Assembly (NCBI RefSeq): GCF_030719215.1 | Contig: NZ_CP120983.1 | Span: 1,674,001-1,738,000, forward strand | Length of the DNA: 64,000 nucleotides | DNA from: Streptomyces sp. Alt3 | GTDB taxonomy: Bacteria > Actinomycetota > Actinomycetes > Streptomycetales > Streptomycetaceae | Direction: 5' to 3' | Part shown: piece after piece, positions 32,215 to 40,718 of the stretch | How positions within the stretch are numbered: position 1 is the first letter of the stretch | Layout of the letters: each line of letters begins with the position of its first letter | Position numbers and translations under genes: made by a program | Notes under the pieces: generated by a model | Database searches by the model: none | Told to the model about the DNA's origin: nothing | What the model saw: only the letters and a program-made list of their open reading frames with translations

Positions 32215-33462
32215 ATGGCAGTGGATCCATTTGCCGAGCTGCTCCGTCACCTGCGGCGTAACGCGAATCGGACGCAGGACGAGCAGGCCGGTGCGATCAA
32301 CGCCGCTTCCGGCCGGGCAACGGTGACCCGCCGAGAGGTCAATCGGTACGAGAACGGTGCCAACGTTCCGACGGACCACACCCTGGGGAACATCGCTTTG
32401 GCCTGCGGCGTCCCGCTGGAGCCGCTGCTTCGCGAGGCGAAAGCCGCCCGCGCCAGGCGGCGCGAGAAGAACAAGGCCGAAGCGGAGGACCTGGACGACG
32501 TGAAACGCCGAACGCTGCTGGGAGGCGCGGCCATCGGTGCGGCTGCGGCTGCCGAGCCGTGGGGCCGGCTGGCCTACGCACTCAGCAAGGGTTCCAAGAT
32601 CGACCCTGAGTCCGCGGGGGTGCTTATCGATCATGCGGCCCGCTTGCACGTGGCCGAGCTGAACGAGAGCGCGCTCAGCCTGCAGGCTCGGGTCGAGGCG
32701 CACTTGGACGCGATCACCGCAGCCCTACCCCGCGCCGGAGCCCACGAGCGAGCCCTGACCATCGCGGCGGGGGAGACCGCTGCTCTTGCTGGATGGGTTG
32801 CCTGGGACCTCGGCGAGCACGACAAGGCCACTTCCTACTACGGAGTGACCTCGGAGTGCGCGAAGAAGGCTGGACACCCCCCGCTACGCGCCCTCGCTCT
32901 GGGCTACGCGAGCCACGGTGCCCCCAGCCCTGCGAAGGCGCTGGAGATGCTTTCGCAGGCAGCTCAAGACGTACGCGGACGTGGCAATGCAACCGCCGCA
33001 GCGTGGGCCCTGGGCCGGTACGCGGAGGAGGCCGCTCAGTCAGGCGATGACGCTGGCGCCCTTCGTGCTCTCGACCAGGCCAAGTTCGCCTATGACTTCG
33101 CCGATCATACGAGCGAGCAGGCGTGGGTCCGCTTCGTGACGCCGTACCGGATGGACTCCTTGGCCCTCTCGGTCTACGGCGAACTCAAGCGTCAGGAACT
33201 TTCGGCCACCGCCGACTCCGCAGTCGAGCGCCTCGGCGGTGGACTACCCGAGTCCGGTGTGGTCGTCCTGGGTGACCTGGCGTCCGCCCTCCTGCGCGGC
33301 GGCGACGTAGAGCGCGGGGCCTACGTCGCGCACCAGTTCGCCGTGGCGGCGGAGTCGAAGCCCAACACCATGGGCCGGCAGCGGGCCCAGGCCATCGCTG
33401 CCGGGCTCCCCGACACTGAGCATGACCTGGCCAGCCACCTGCTGACGTTCGCGTCGCTGTGA
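32215..33462 (+). CDS. XRE regulator with TPR-like repeats
   Basis: 415 aa from ATG 32215. N-terminal HTH: LLRHLRRNANRTQDEQAGAI, RATVTRREVNRYENGANVPT, then LGNIALACGVPLEPLLREAK. A hydrophobic Ala-rich segment (RRTLLGGAAIGAAAAAEPWG) follows at ~100-120. The rest is helical repeats typical of TPR-containing Streptomyces XRE proteins (ALTIAAGETAALAGWVAWDL, KATSYYGVTSECAKKAG, AWALGRYAEEAAQSGDDAGA). Such proteins sense peptides or protein partners; the divergent HATPase/unknown pair is the probable target. Confidence 0.8.
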   Translation: MAVDPFAELLRHLRRNANRTQDEQAGAINAASGRATVTRREVNRYENGANVPTDHTLGNIALACGVPLEPLLREAKAARARRREKNKAEAEDLDDVKRRTLLGGAAIGAAAAAEPWGRLAYALSKGSKIDPESAGVLIDHAARLHVAELNESALSLQARVEAHLDAITAALPRAGAHERALTIAAGETAALAGWVAWDLGEHDKATSYYGVTSECAKKAGHPPLRALALGYASHGAPSPAKALEMLSQAAQDVRGRGNATAAAWALGRYAEEAAQSGDDAGALRALDQAKFAYDFADHTSEQAWVRFVTPYRMDSLALSVYGELKRQELSATADSAVERLGGGLPESGVVVLGDLASALLRGGDVERGAYVAHQFAVAAESKPNTMGRQRAQAIAAGLPDTEHDLASHLLTFASL

Positions 33463-33513
33463 AGCGTCGAAGCGCACAGGCTCGGTGAGAGCGAGGCGCT
33501 GTAGTGGAGACCT

Positions 33514-33840
33514 CTACCGTGGGCGCGTCTCGTCGACGACCCAGGACAGGTACGCCTCCGACCCTCCGGTCACAGGCAGCGTGACCCACTGAGGGACGTC
33601 GTACGGGTGCCTCTCGTGCAGCCATGCCTCAAGCGCGGGGAGGCGATCCGACGACGTCATGTAGGAGATCCGCCACTCCTGAGCCGCCTCGACCTTCCCC
33701 TGCCACCAGTAGAAGGCGCTGATGGGCGCATCAATGTGGACGCCCGCCGCCAACTTGCTCTCAACAGCGCCTCTGGCGAGGGACTTCGCCAGATCCTCGT
33801 CGTCACTCGTCGTCTGCGCGATCACGATCTCGTGGTCCAT
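33514..33840 (-). CDS. cutA: CutA1-like divalent-cation-tolerance protein
   Basis: ATG 33840 (MDHEIVIAQTTSDDEDLAKS); 108 aa, the typical CutA length. ARGAVESKLAAGVHID, FYWWQGKVEAAQEWRISYMT, LEAWLHERHPYDVPQWVTLP and YLSWVVDETRPR follow the CutA1 pattern (Y-x-W-x-G-K-I/V-E ... H-P-Y-E/D-V-P-E/Q). The family forms a ferredoxin-like trimer linked to copper/metal tolerance; the true role is unclear. It marks ordinary DNA just left of the first IS copy. Confidence 0.85.
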   Translation of the reverse strand: MDHEIVIAQTTSDDEDLAKSLARGAVESKLAAGVHIDAPISAFYWWQGKVEAAQEWRISYMTSSDRLPALEAWLHERHPYDVPQWVTLPVTGGSEAYLSWVVDETRPR

Positions 33841-33997
33841 GCGGCTACCTCTCCAGCTCGGGTACCGCGACCCTATCCATCTGTTCGACACAGGCCAGCG
33901 GGTGGTAGTCAGTGGGAGACCACCCCAGGCCGACCACCCCTGGAGAGCCGTCGAATGCCGCCGTCCGCACGGCGCCCAATCGGTGCCGACCGAGAGT

Positions 33998-34893
33998 GAG
34001 CCCTTTCCAACCTGATGTCTGCGTCAGGGTGCTGACGAGTGAGGGCTGTACGGAACGATGAAGCTCCTGGTAGACGGGTTCTCGACCAAGATCACCCGTG
34101 TCTGCCACGAGCTTCACGTGCTTGTCTACCCATCCTCGATCGATCTGTCCAGCCGCACCCTGAGATACCTGAGCAGGCAACTCGCCGCTCGGCGGCGAGA
34201 GATCGGGACACGATGGCGTCGGTTGTCGGCCGGCCGCCAAGCTCTGCTGGTCCTGGCCCACCTGCGGTGCGGCGATACGTATGCCCAGCTCGCCGCGGGG
34301 TTCGGCATCGGAGTCGCGACCGTGTTCCGCTACATACACGAGGCTGTCGAGGCGCTGGCTGCCCTCGCGCCGACCCTGGACGAGGCCATGAAGGTGATCC
34401 GGGCGAAGGCATTCGTCATCCTGGACGGCACCCTGCTGACGATCGACCGGATCGCAGCCGATACCCCGTACTACTCCGGTAAGCACAAGCGGCACGGCAT
34501 GAACGTGCAGGTCCTGACCGACCCTTTCGGGCGGCTGATGTGGGCCCCGCCAGCCCTGCCCGGAGCCACCCAGCCACCCACGATCTGACCGCCGCCCGAA
34601 CCCACGGAATCATCGAGCCCTCGCTACCGCCGGGCTGAAATGCTGGGCGGACAAGGCATATCAAGGCGCCGGCCGCCTCGTGCGAGTGCCGTTCCGGGGC
34701 CGCCGCCTAAAGGGATGGAGACGGTGCTACAACAGCACCCACGCCAAGATCCGCTGCCTCGGCGAGCAGGCCATGGCCATCCTGAAGCTGGCGCCTGCTA
34801 CGGAAACTCCGCTGCATCACCAACCGGATCACCGACATCGTGAAGGCCGTCCTGGTCCTTCACCACGCCTCAGCCTGAGGTTGGAAAAGGCTC
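33998..34893 (+). mobile_element. IS5-like element, copy 1 (defective)
   Basis: Bounded by near-perfect inverted ends GAGCCCTTTCCAACCT (33998-34013) and AGGTTGGAAAAGGCTC (34878-34893), one mismatch in 16 bp; total 896 bp. It contains a broken transposase gene similar to the one at 52.2 kb and points the same way. It forms the left boundary of the carrier-protein biosynthetic locus. Target duplications could not be fixed by eye. Confidence 0.75.
34058..34877 (+). pseudogene. frameshifted IS5-family transposase
   Basis: Reads MKLLVDGFSTKITRVCHELH ... VLVYPSSIDLSSRTLRYLSR ... LVLAHLRCGDTYAQLAAGFG and VILDGTLLTIDRIAADTPYY, closely similar to the intact copy at 52162-52977. After KRHGMNVQVLTDPFGRLMW the frame shifts and stops at 34588; the homologous C-terminal part (CWADKAYQGAGRLVRVPFRG equivalent) continues in other frames to about 34877. 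It cannot produce active transposase. Confidence 0.75.
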
Positions 34894-34959
34894 AATGGCC
34901 TGGCATCCATACCTCCGGAATACCGCGCACCGCCAGCACGTCAAGAGTCTGAATAAAGA

Positions 34960-35940
34960 TCAACACAAGGTCCTTCCCTGCATTTCTCGAAGCAAGACGT
35001 CCAGATTCTTCAAACCGCTCAACACGGCTTCCACCGGAAGGCCGAAGTCGATGAGGCAGGCGATTTCATCGACGCCTATCCGGCTGAACTCCTCGGCGAC
35101 GGAAAGGGCATGGTCGACCGTGCCGATGAGACTGCAATCGTGCATGTACTTCTCATACGCTGGCTGAACCGCAAGGCGAGCGAGCCTAAGTTGACTCTGG
35201 GCATCCACGCGGGAGCCATCAGCGGGCCGCATCAGGTTCATCGCGCTCATGAGGTACTCCTCCAGCGGGCCGCGAATCTCCTGCTCAACCTCGGATTTTC
35301 TCTGCCCCACGTAGGCGTGGAGCATGAGCGTGACATGTCCCATGCCCGGGCTTCCGCTGCCCCGAAAGGCTCTGCGGTACTCCTGGATCCGTTGAGCCAA
35401 CACCGCAGGGGACTGGGAGGCCAGATGGGTCAGCACGCCGACGCCGAGACGGCCGGCTGCAGCAAAGGTCTCAGGGCTGCCTCCGGAAGAAAGCCAGAGC
35501 GGAATTCCTGGGTCGCCATCCTGTCGCATTTTACGCAGAGCATGCACGGCCTCCATTGTCGACCGAACGCGGTCTTCAAATCTGGTCGGGTTCAGGACAA
35601 AATCACCACGATTCCATCCTGAAGCAAGCGACACACCGGCCCGCCCATTCGAGGAGGCGTTGATCAGCCACCAGTCCCTGGCGATCTGATCGGGGTTGTG
35701 AAGCGGCGCGACAACGCTTCCAGCACGTACCGCAACCCTTTCCGTGACGGCCGCAACGGCTGCCCCGGTGACAGCAGGATTCGGATAGTTTCCACCGAAG
35801 CGATGAAAGTGACGCTCGGGCGTCCACACAGCAGTGAAGCCATGAGTGTCGGCGAACCGTGCACCTTGCAGCAACAGTTCGTAACGTTGTGCGACTTGCC
35901 GGTTCGAATCATCCGCGAAGTAGAATAGACTAAGATCCAC
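34960..35940 (-). CDS. MupA/Atu6239-type luciferase-like FMN monooxygenase
   Basis: GTG 35940 with GAAAGGAAG upstream; 326 aa. Hallmarks of this natural-product LLM subfamily: FTAVWTPERHFHRFGGNYPN, AVTERVAVRAGSVVAPLHNP, DWWLINASSNGRAGVSLASG and PLWLSSGGSPETFAAAGRLG. These enzymes hydroxylate carrier-bound or free intermediates with reduced FMN (butirosin BtrO acts on an acyl-carrier substrate). It is the last gene of the leftward operon; the IS copy lies 66 bp beyond its stop. Confidence 0.85.
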   Translation of the reverse strand: MDLSLFYFADDSNRQVAQRYELLLQGARFADTHGFTAVWTPERHFHRFGGNYPNPAVTGAAVAAVTERVAVRAGSVVAPLHNPDQIARDWWLINASSNGRAGVSLASGWNRGDFVLNPTRFEDRVRSTMEAVHALRKMRQDGDPGIPLWLSSGGSPETFAAAGRLGVGVLTHLASQSPAVLAQRIQEYRRAFRGSGSPGMGHVTLMLHAYVGQRKSEVEQEIRGPLEEYLMSAMNLMRPADGSRVDAQSQLRLARLAVQPAYEKYMHDCSLIGTVDHALSVAEEFSRIGVDEIACLIDFGLPVEAVLSGLKNLDVLLREMQGRTLC

Positions 35941-35994
35941 GATCAGGCTTCCTTTCTCCGGCCTGGCCGATTGTTGAGGATGTTGTGAGAAGAA

Positions 35995-36837
35995 TTATCG
36001 GCCGAAGTACTCGGTACCGTGATCGGGACCATGAGTCAGGAATCCTGCCACCGCGTGACCGTGATCTGCGGTCCTCGAGACGCTGTGCGCCACTGTCGGC
36101 AGGACGACGTCAGCCGCCACCACGCCGCCACGGAGGTACTCCCTGATGACCTGCTTCGTCGCCGCGTGCGCCTGAGTGGGACCGGTGGCGAGATCCAACG
36201 AGAATGCGTGTGCTTCATCCGCGAACGACGCGGGCTCGAACAGGGCGTTGACGACCCCCCAGTCCGCAAGCGTCGATGCTCGGTACAGCCTGCCCGTCAT
36301 CACGAGCTCCCGGGCTCTTGAGACCCCTGCCCGTTCAGCGAGGCGTTGCGTCCCGCCCATCGCAGGCGTGAACGCCACTCTTCGCTCGACCAATCCGAAC
36401 CGCGCACCACCCACGGCAACGATGAAGTCGCAGGCCAGCGCGATTTCGAAGGCGGCGGTGAGAGTGAGTGAATGGGCTGCGAACACCGTAGGGCACGGCA
36501 GCCACTCCAAGGTTTGGACGATACTCAGATTGCGGCGCCAGCACTCCTCAACCTTGTCAGCAGGGGTGTCGCGGAAGATCCGGACATCGACACCCGCGCT
36601 GACGACACGCCCCTCTGCCCTGATCAACAAGGCCCGCGGCACATTGTGTTCCAGCCAGTCGGCGGCTGCGAACCACGCCTGCCACATTCCATCGTCGAAG
36701 AGGTTGTGCGGCGGATTGTCCATCGTGATCACCGCGAGGGGTCCGTCGAACGACAGACGCAACGGAGCGTTGGGATCGCCCAGGGCCCCAGGCACCGCAG
36801 TGCCGCCCGAATCAGATTTGGGCACCGGATCGTTCAC
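35995..36837 (-). CDS. enoyl-CoA hydratase/isomerase homologue
   Basis: GTG 36837 overlaps the KS stop as GTGA; 280 aa. Crotonase pattern: LAVITMDNPPHNLFDDGMW, AEGRVVSAGVDVRIFRD (first oxyanion-hole region), TLTAAFEIALACDFIVAVGG and FGLVERRVAFTPAMGGTQRL. The second oxyanion loop reads HSLTLTAAFE rather than G-x-A-x-G-G-G, so the classical Gly pair is lost. It probably acts on a beta-ketoacyl- or enoyl-carrier intermediate generated by the neighbouring KS, as dehydratase, isomerase or hydrolase. Confidence 0.75.
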   Translation of the reverse strand: MNDPVPKSDSGGTAVPGALGDPNAPLRLSFDGPLAVITMDNPPHNLFDDGMWQAWFAAADWLEHNVPRALLIRAEGRVVSAGVDVRIFRDTPADKVEECWRRNLSIVQTLEWLPCPTVFAAHSLTLTAAFEIALACDFIVAVGGARFGLVERRVAFTPAMGGTQRLAERAGVSRARELVMTGRLYRASTLADWGVVNALFEPASFADEAHAFSLDLATGPTQAHAATKQVIREYLRGGVVAADVVLPTVAHSVSRTADHGHAVAGFLTHGPDHGTEYFGR

Positions 36838-38021
36838 GACATCCGCCGAAAGATGCTGATCGCGTTGTTTCCGCCGAATCCGAATGCGTTGTTCTGAACG
36901 TAACAGACATTCGGAACCGGTCGGGCGGCCCCGGTGACGAGATTCAGGTCGAGTTCGATCTCGCTTGGATCGACCACGGTGGGCGGCACCAGGCAATGCC
37001 TCAGCGTCAAGCAGGCTGCCACGGCACCGGCTGCGCCCGCAGCGCCCATCATGTGCCCGATTGTTCCCTTCACGGCCGTCACCGCGGCGTGGGCAAAGTC
37101 GTCGACGAAGATGCGTCCCTCAATCTCGTCGTTGATGCGGCTGCCGGTGCCGTGGGCGTAGATGACATCGATGTGGGACGCTTCGAGGCCCGCCTCTTCA
37201 AGCGCACGGCGATGGCATCTCCTGACCCCTGCAGGATCAGGCGTTGTCGGGTGGCTGGCGTCGTTGCTGATCGATGCCGCAACTAGTTCCGCGTAGGGAT
37301 GCTGGTCCTGCCGCAAGGAGCGCTCCGTCTGAAGGACCAGTGCTCCTGCACCCTCGGCGGGGGTGACGAAGCGTCGGTCCCTTGAGAAGGGTCGGCATCC
37401 CGTCGGACCGATGGCCTGCAGGCTGCTGAAACCGATAATGTTCTTCTGCGAATAGGCATCGCAGCCCACCACCACCGCAGTCTCGGCTATGCCCGAAACG
37501 AGCGCATCCCGCGCGCATGAGAGGGCGGCGTTCGTCGATGCGCAGGTCGCCTGTACCGCGAAGGCCGGCCCGGCACTTCCGACGACCTGGGCAACGGAGG
37601 ACGGGATGCCGGCGCTCGAGAAACGTGAGGATCCGTCACCATTGCCCGCGTAGATCGCCTCAAGGGCGTCGGCCTGGCCGTCACTGGTTCCGACGCACAC
37701 CACAGATCGGGACAGCGAGGGGTCTCCGGCGAGGAAGCCGGCGTCCTCGATGGCTTCCGTCGCGGCGTACATGGCGTAGACCTCCGCCAACCGAGGCTTC
37801 GCACCCGCCTCGCTCTTGGTCGCAGCGATAGCGGCCTCGCGGGCCGACTCCGGTACCCATGCTCCCAGCGCTCCGGGCTTCATTCCCGCGTAGAGGGGCG
37901 GCAGTTCGTCGAAGTGGGGTGCTGCTGAGCAGAGGCCGTCCCAGTAGGCCTGCCTGCCTGCTCCTGCGGGTGAGATAATTCCGACACCCGTCACAAACAC
38001 CCTCGACACGGTGGCTGTCAT
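36834..38021 (-). CDS. stand-alone beta-ketoacyl-ACP synthase (FabF-type)
   Basis: ATG 38021 overlaps the KS-like gene stop (ATGA); 395 aa. The full triad is present: Cys160 in V-Q-A-T-C-A-S-T-N, His290 in Y-A-H-G-T-G-S, Lys318 and His323 in K-G-T-I-G-H-M-M-G-A-A-G. C-terminal NNAFGFGGNNAISIFR is typical. It can carry out decarboxylative condensation of malonyl-carrier with an acyl or aminoacyl starter. No acyltransferase domain or malonyl-transferase is encoded here, so host FabD is probably used. Confidence 0.9.
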   Translation of the reverse strand: MTATVSRVFVTGVGIISPAGAGRQAYWDGLCSAAPHFDELPPLYAGMKPGALGAWVPESAREAAIAATKSEAGAKPRLAEVYAMYAATEAIEDAGFLAGDPSLSRSVVCVGTSDGQADALEAIYAGNGDGSSRFSSAGIPSSVAQVVGSAGPAFAVQATCASTNAALSCARDALVSGIAETAVVVGCDAYSQKNIIGFSSLQAIGPTGCRPFSRDRRFVTPAEGAGALVLQTERSLRQDQHPYAELVAASISNDASHPTTPDPAGVRRCHRRALEEAGLEASHIDVIYAHGTGSRINDEIEGRIFVDDFAHAAVTAVKGTIGHMMGAAGAAGAVAACLTLRHCLVPPTVVDPSEIELDLNLVTGAARPVPNVCYVQNNAFGFGGNNAISIFRRMS

Positions 38022-38863
38022 CGGCCACTCCGTCCCATATTCGCACCTTGCTCTGACAGGCGGGTGATCGTCACTTTCCCGCGAGGCCCTCTGAAGCTGA
38101 GGTACTCCATGCTGACGCTCTCTCCGATTTCCATGCGGCGGGAGGCCCGGAGAAGATCTGCCAGGGCGAAGGCACTGTTACGGCCGTAGCGATCGCGGGT
38201 AGCCCCGATCGGCCCGCGCAGGTATATCCGAGAAAGCGGCGGCTCGCCGATCTCGTCTTCTTCGTCCGGCGCATCGAACTCAAAGTCTGCTTCGAATTCG
38301 GAGCCCGCCGTGAGGCATGTATGCACGAGCCCGGGCTCACATACGAGCTCCGGTGTTTCTTTCCCGGCGTCCGCACGGGATTCCGGGCAGTAGACGTCAC
38401 CCACGAGCAGCCTACTCCCGGAGCTCTCCGGGTATCCCAGACCACACAGCGCCTGCCAAAATGCCATGATCGGAGTGAGGAAGCCAGCGTTGATCGTATA
38501 GTTTCCGCCGGTGGCTCCGATGCGCATGCTCAGAAATGCCGCAGCGGAACTCGAGGTTGCGCTCGGGAAGTACTGCGAGGACATTCGCCGCCCTTGGGAC
38601 TCTGCCGCACGCTGAAGTCCCAGGAGAGCAGGGGTATTTCCGTACTCGGTGCCGATGACAATGACCTGGTTGGCGGCATCTTGGGCCGCGTCGAAGGACC
38701 TCCCCACCGTATAGAGACACATGCGAGTGAACCAATCGCGATAGCGGTCGCCACCGGTTCCTATGACGTCGTATAGATCTTCGGGTGGAGAAGAAGGATC
38801 AGAGGAGTCACCTGGAATATCAAGGGCAACCAGGTCGACCTCGCCGAAATTGAACTTGAACAA
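38018..38863 (-). CDS. truncated Cys-less KS-like protein (chain-length-factor analogue)
   Basis: 281 aa, coupled (ATGA) to the intact KS. It keeps the N-terminal half of a ketosynthase fold: VIVIGTEYGNTPALLGLQRA, SSQYFPSATSSSAAAFLSMR and ATGGNYTINAGFLTPIMAFW, where KS enzymes have G-P-x-x-x-V-x-x-A-C-A-S. The nucleophilic Cys is absent (N-A-G-F). The C-terminal His-bearing half is replaced by an acidic segment (FDAPDEEDEIGEPPL) and a short tail. Like CLF it may only dimerise with the active KS to set specificity. Confidence 0.7.
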   Translation of the reverse strand: MFKFNFGEVDLVALDIPGDSSDPSSPPEDLYDVIGTGGDRYRDWFTRMCLYTVGRSFDAAQDAANQVIVIGTEYGNTPALLGLQRAAESQGRRMSSQYFPSATSSSAAAFLSMRIGATGGNYTINAGFLTPIMAFWQALCGLGYPESSGSRLLVGDVYCPESRADAGKETPELVCEPGLVHTCLTAGSEFEADFEFDAPDEEDEIGEPPLSRIYLRGPIGATRDRYGRNSAFALADLLRASRRMEIGESVSMEYLSFRGPRGKVTITRLSEQGANMGRSGR

Positions 38864-38881
38864 GATTTCACCCTCCAGCCT

Positions 38882-39823
38882 CTAAATGCAGCGCTTATAA
38901 CTCATCCGGGCTACAAGTTTCACGGGTACATCTGCTGCCCCATGTCGTATCAAGGGCTCTTCGAAGTGGTCGCTTCGAATCCGCCACAGAACGTTGCGCG
39001 GAGATCTCGTGGGTGGCCAGTCCTCCGGGTTGACCACGCCCCAGCGTGCGAGAGCCTGAAGAAAAAACGGGTCCGCAGCGATCCACTGCCCGTTCACGTC
39101 GACGTCGAGCCATATGTGCGGTACGAGAAAAGGGGTACCCACGAAGTATCCCGATGCCTGACGCACCACCAGTCCGGCTTCGGCGGCCACGCCAGCGAGA
39201 TGCATGCTTGCTGACCTGCAGTCGGCGATGCGGTGCTCGCAGAGAAAATCCATATCTTGCGCGAGTTCGCGACTGAGCCTATGGAAGTGGAGCTTTTCCG
39301 CCTCCTCGACAAGAGCGGCGAAACCGTCCTGGAATATATGGTCGTCATTCGACAGCTGTCCGTCCAGGTCTGCGTTCCAGCCCGAACTGTCATGCACTGC
39401 CAGACCTGCTGACTGATTTTTGATTCGAGGGCTCATGGTGAAGTCGCAGCCACAATCCCCTGTATGCTCTGGGACCGGACAGGACCATGAAATCTGTATG
39501 GCACAGCGGGCTGTGGCCAGGCGAGCCGGGTTCTTGAATGTCCTCGCCCAGAGCGACATGGCGGTACGACTCGCCGATGGCAGCTCCAGATCCAGCCCCA
39601 GATTTTCAAGGTCCAGCGGATCGAATGTGACCTGCTCACCCCTGCCCTTATAGGGAAAACCCATACCGATCAGCGCGTCGACAAGCTCATTGTTGACGCC
39701 GTAGAGCGTACGCGCCTCAGCCGGCGATACGCTGTACGACCTACACCACTCAGGTTTCACCAGTGCACGATCTACGGCTTGCTTGAGTCTTTGCGAACCT
39801 ACGTCGTCGTATCCCATATCCAC
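38882..39823 (-). CDS. transglutaminase-like (papain-fold) enzyme
   Basis: 313 aa. A Cys-His-Asp triad is visible: C202 in I-A-D-C-R-S-A-S-M-H-L-A-G-V, H236 in L-V-P-H-I-W-L-D-V-D and D251 in W-I-A-A-D-P-F. The N-terminal half has several Cys residues (WSCPVPEHTGDCGCDF). Transglutaminase homologues in natural-product pathways form amide bonds between carrier-tethered partners (AdmF in andrimid), which suits this locus, although proteolysis is possible. Located between KS-like and LLM genes in the operon. Confidence 0.75.
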   Translation of the reverse strand: MDMGYDDVGSQRLKQAVDRALVKPEWCRSYSVSPAEARTLYGVNNELVDALIGMGFPYKGRGEQVTFDPLDLENLGLDLELPSASRTAMSLWARTFKNPARLATARCAIQISWSCPVPEHTGDCGCDFTMSPRIKNQSAGLAVHDSSGWNADLDGQLSNDDHIFQDGFAALVEEAEKLHFHRLSRELAQDMDFLCEHRIADCRSASMHLAGVAAEAGLVVRQASGYFVGTPFLVPHIWLDVDVNGQWIAADPFFLQALARWGVVNPEDWPPTRSPRNVLWRIRSDHFEEPLIRHGAADVPVKLVARMSYKRCI

Positions 39824-39851
39824 TCACCCTTGAAGCGTAATGAAGATGAGA

Positions 39852-40718
39852 TCAGTCTCGCCGCGCGATCGCGCTCATCGCCATCAAGTCGTTGGTGTGC
39901 GCGAGCTCTGTAATGGCCTCTGTGAGACGGCCGCGGGCCGCTTCGATGTCGAGCTCGTGTACGACTTCCTCGACGCCGAGGGCATGGATTCCCTGGATCT
40001 CTTCCGGGCTCAGTGCCGTGCCAGCCGCGACAGCCACTCTCCCCGGCCTTCCGTTCACTGCCCGGAACTGTTCTTCCGACAGCACGACCCGCTCCGCGAT
40101 CTGATCGAAGGTAAGGTCATCGGTGATGTAGACGCCGGTGTTCAACTCCGCGGAAAGTTTGAGTCCAAGCCCATCGCCACACTCGGCAAGCCAGAACACC
40201 GGATCGGCATGCTGCGGAGCAGGGTATGTGTGAACGCTGTACTCCTCCTCCTCGGGTCCGGCTCGTAGCACGTGCTTTCCGCTCCAAAGGTGACGGGTCG
40301 AGAGGATCTGCGCACGGGCACGATCGATACCATCGGAATGAGCCCCCTCCTTTCGGCGCCCGACCCTCGAGAGCAGCTCTACGCGCGCGTTCGAGAGGTT
40401 GTCCACGACTGACCAGTCCTCCGCTATTCGCAGAGGGTCATGTTCCGGTTGCTCCGCTCTTTCGACACGCACCCGGATGTGCTGGGTGCTGACCGATACG
40501 GCTGCGGCTACGAGCACAGGATTCGGCTGGGCCGCGGCGACGCCACAGTCACCATGGGTTAGCCATATAGAGTGGAAGCCACAGAGCTCCGCGATACGCG
40601 CGGCTTCCACCACCGCCCGCCAGCCCTCTTTCTCCCAACTGCCACCGACGCCGAGTGGTACCGAAAGCCCGCAGAGCCGTTTATCGTCGTCGCGCGGCGC
40701 CTCACGCGAAGTCGTCAT
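39852..40718 (-). CDS. second luciferase-like monooxygenase
   Basis: 288 aa, start overlapping the BtrH-like stop (ATGA). LLM features: GFHSIWLTHGDCGVAAAQPN, VLVAAAVSVSTQHIRVRVER, DPLRIAEDWSVVDNLSNARV and PVFWLAECGDGLGLKLSAEL; the last segments correspond to the flavin-binding strands. Shorter and more divergent than the first LLM of the operon, so a distinct step or substrate is likely. Two LLM genes in one operon imply two oxidations or an oxidation plus a flavin-dependent cleavage. Confidence 0.75.
   Translation of the reverse strand: MTTSREAPRDDDKRLCGLSVPLGVGGSWEKEGWRAVVEAARIAELCGFHSIWLTHGDCGVAAAQPNPVLVAAAVSVSTQHIRVRVERAEQPEHDPLRIAEDWSVVDNLSNARVELLSRVGRRKEGAHSDGIDRARAQILSTRHLWSGKHVLRAGPEEEEYSVHTYPAPQHADPVFWLAECGDGLGLKLSAELNTGVYITDDLTFDQIAERVVLSEEQFRAVNGRPGRVAVAAGTALSPEEIQGIHALGVEEVVHELDIEAARGRLTEAITELAHTNDLMAMSAIARRD

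Noticed and set aside
33891..33997. possible gene between cutA and IS copy 1
   Set aside because: Only short frames without start context; treated as intergenic DNA.
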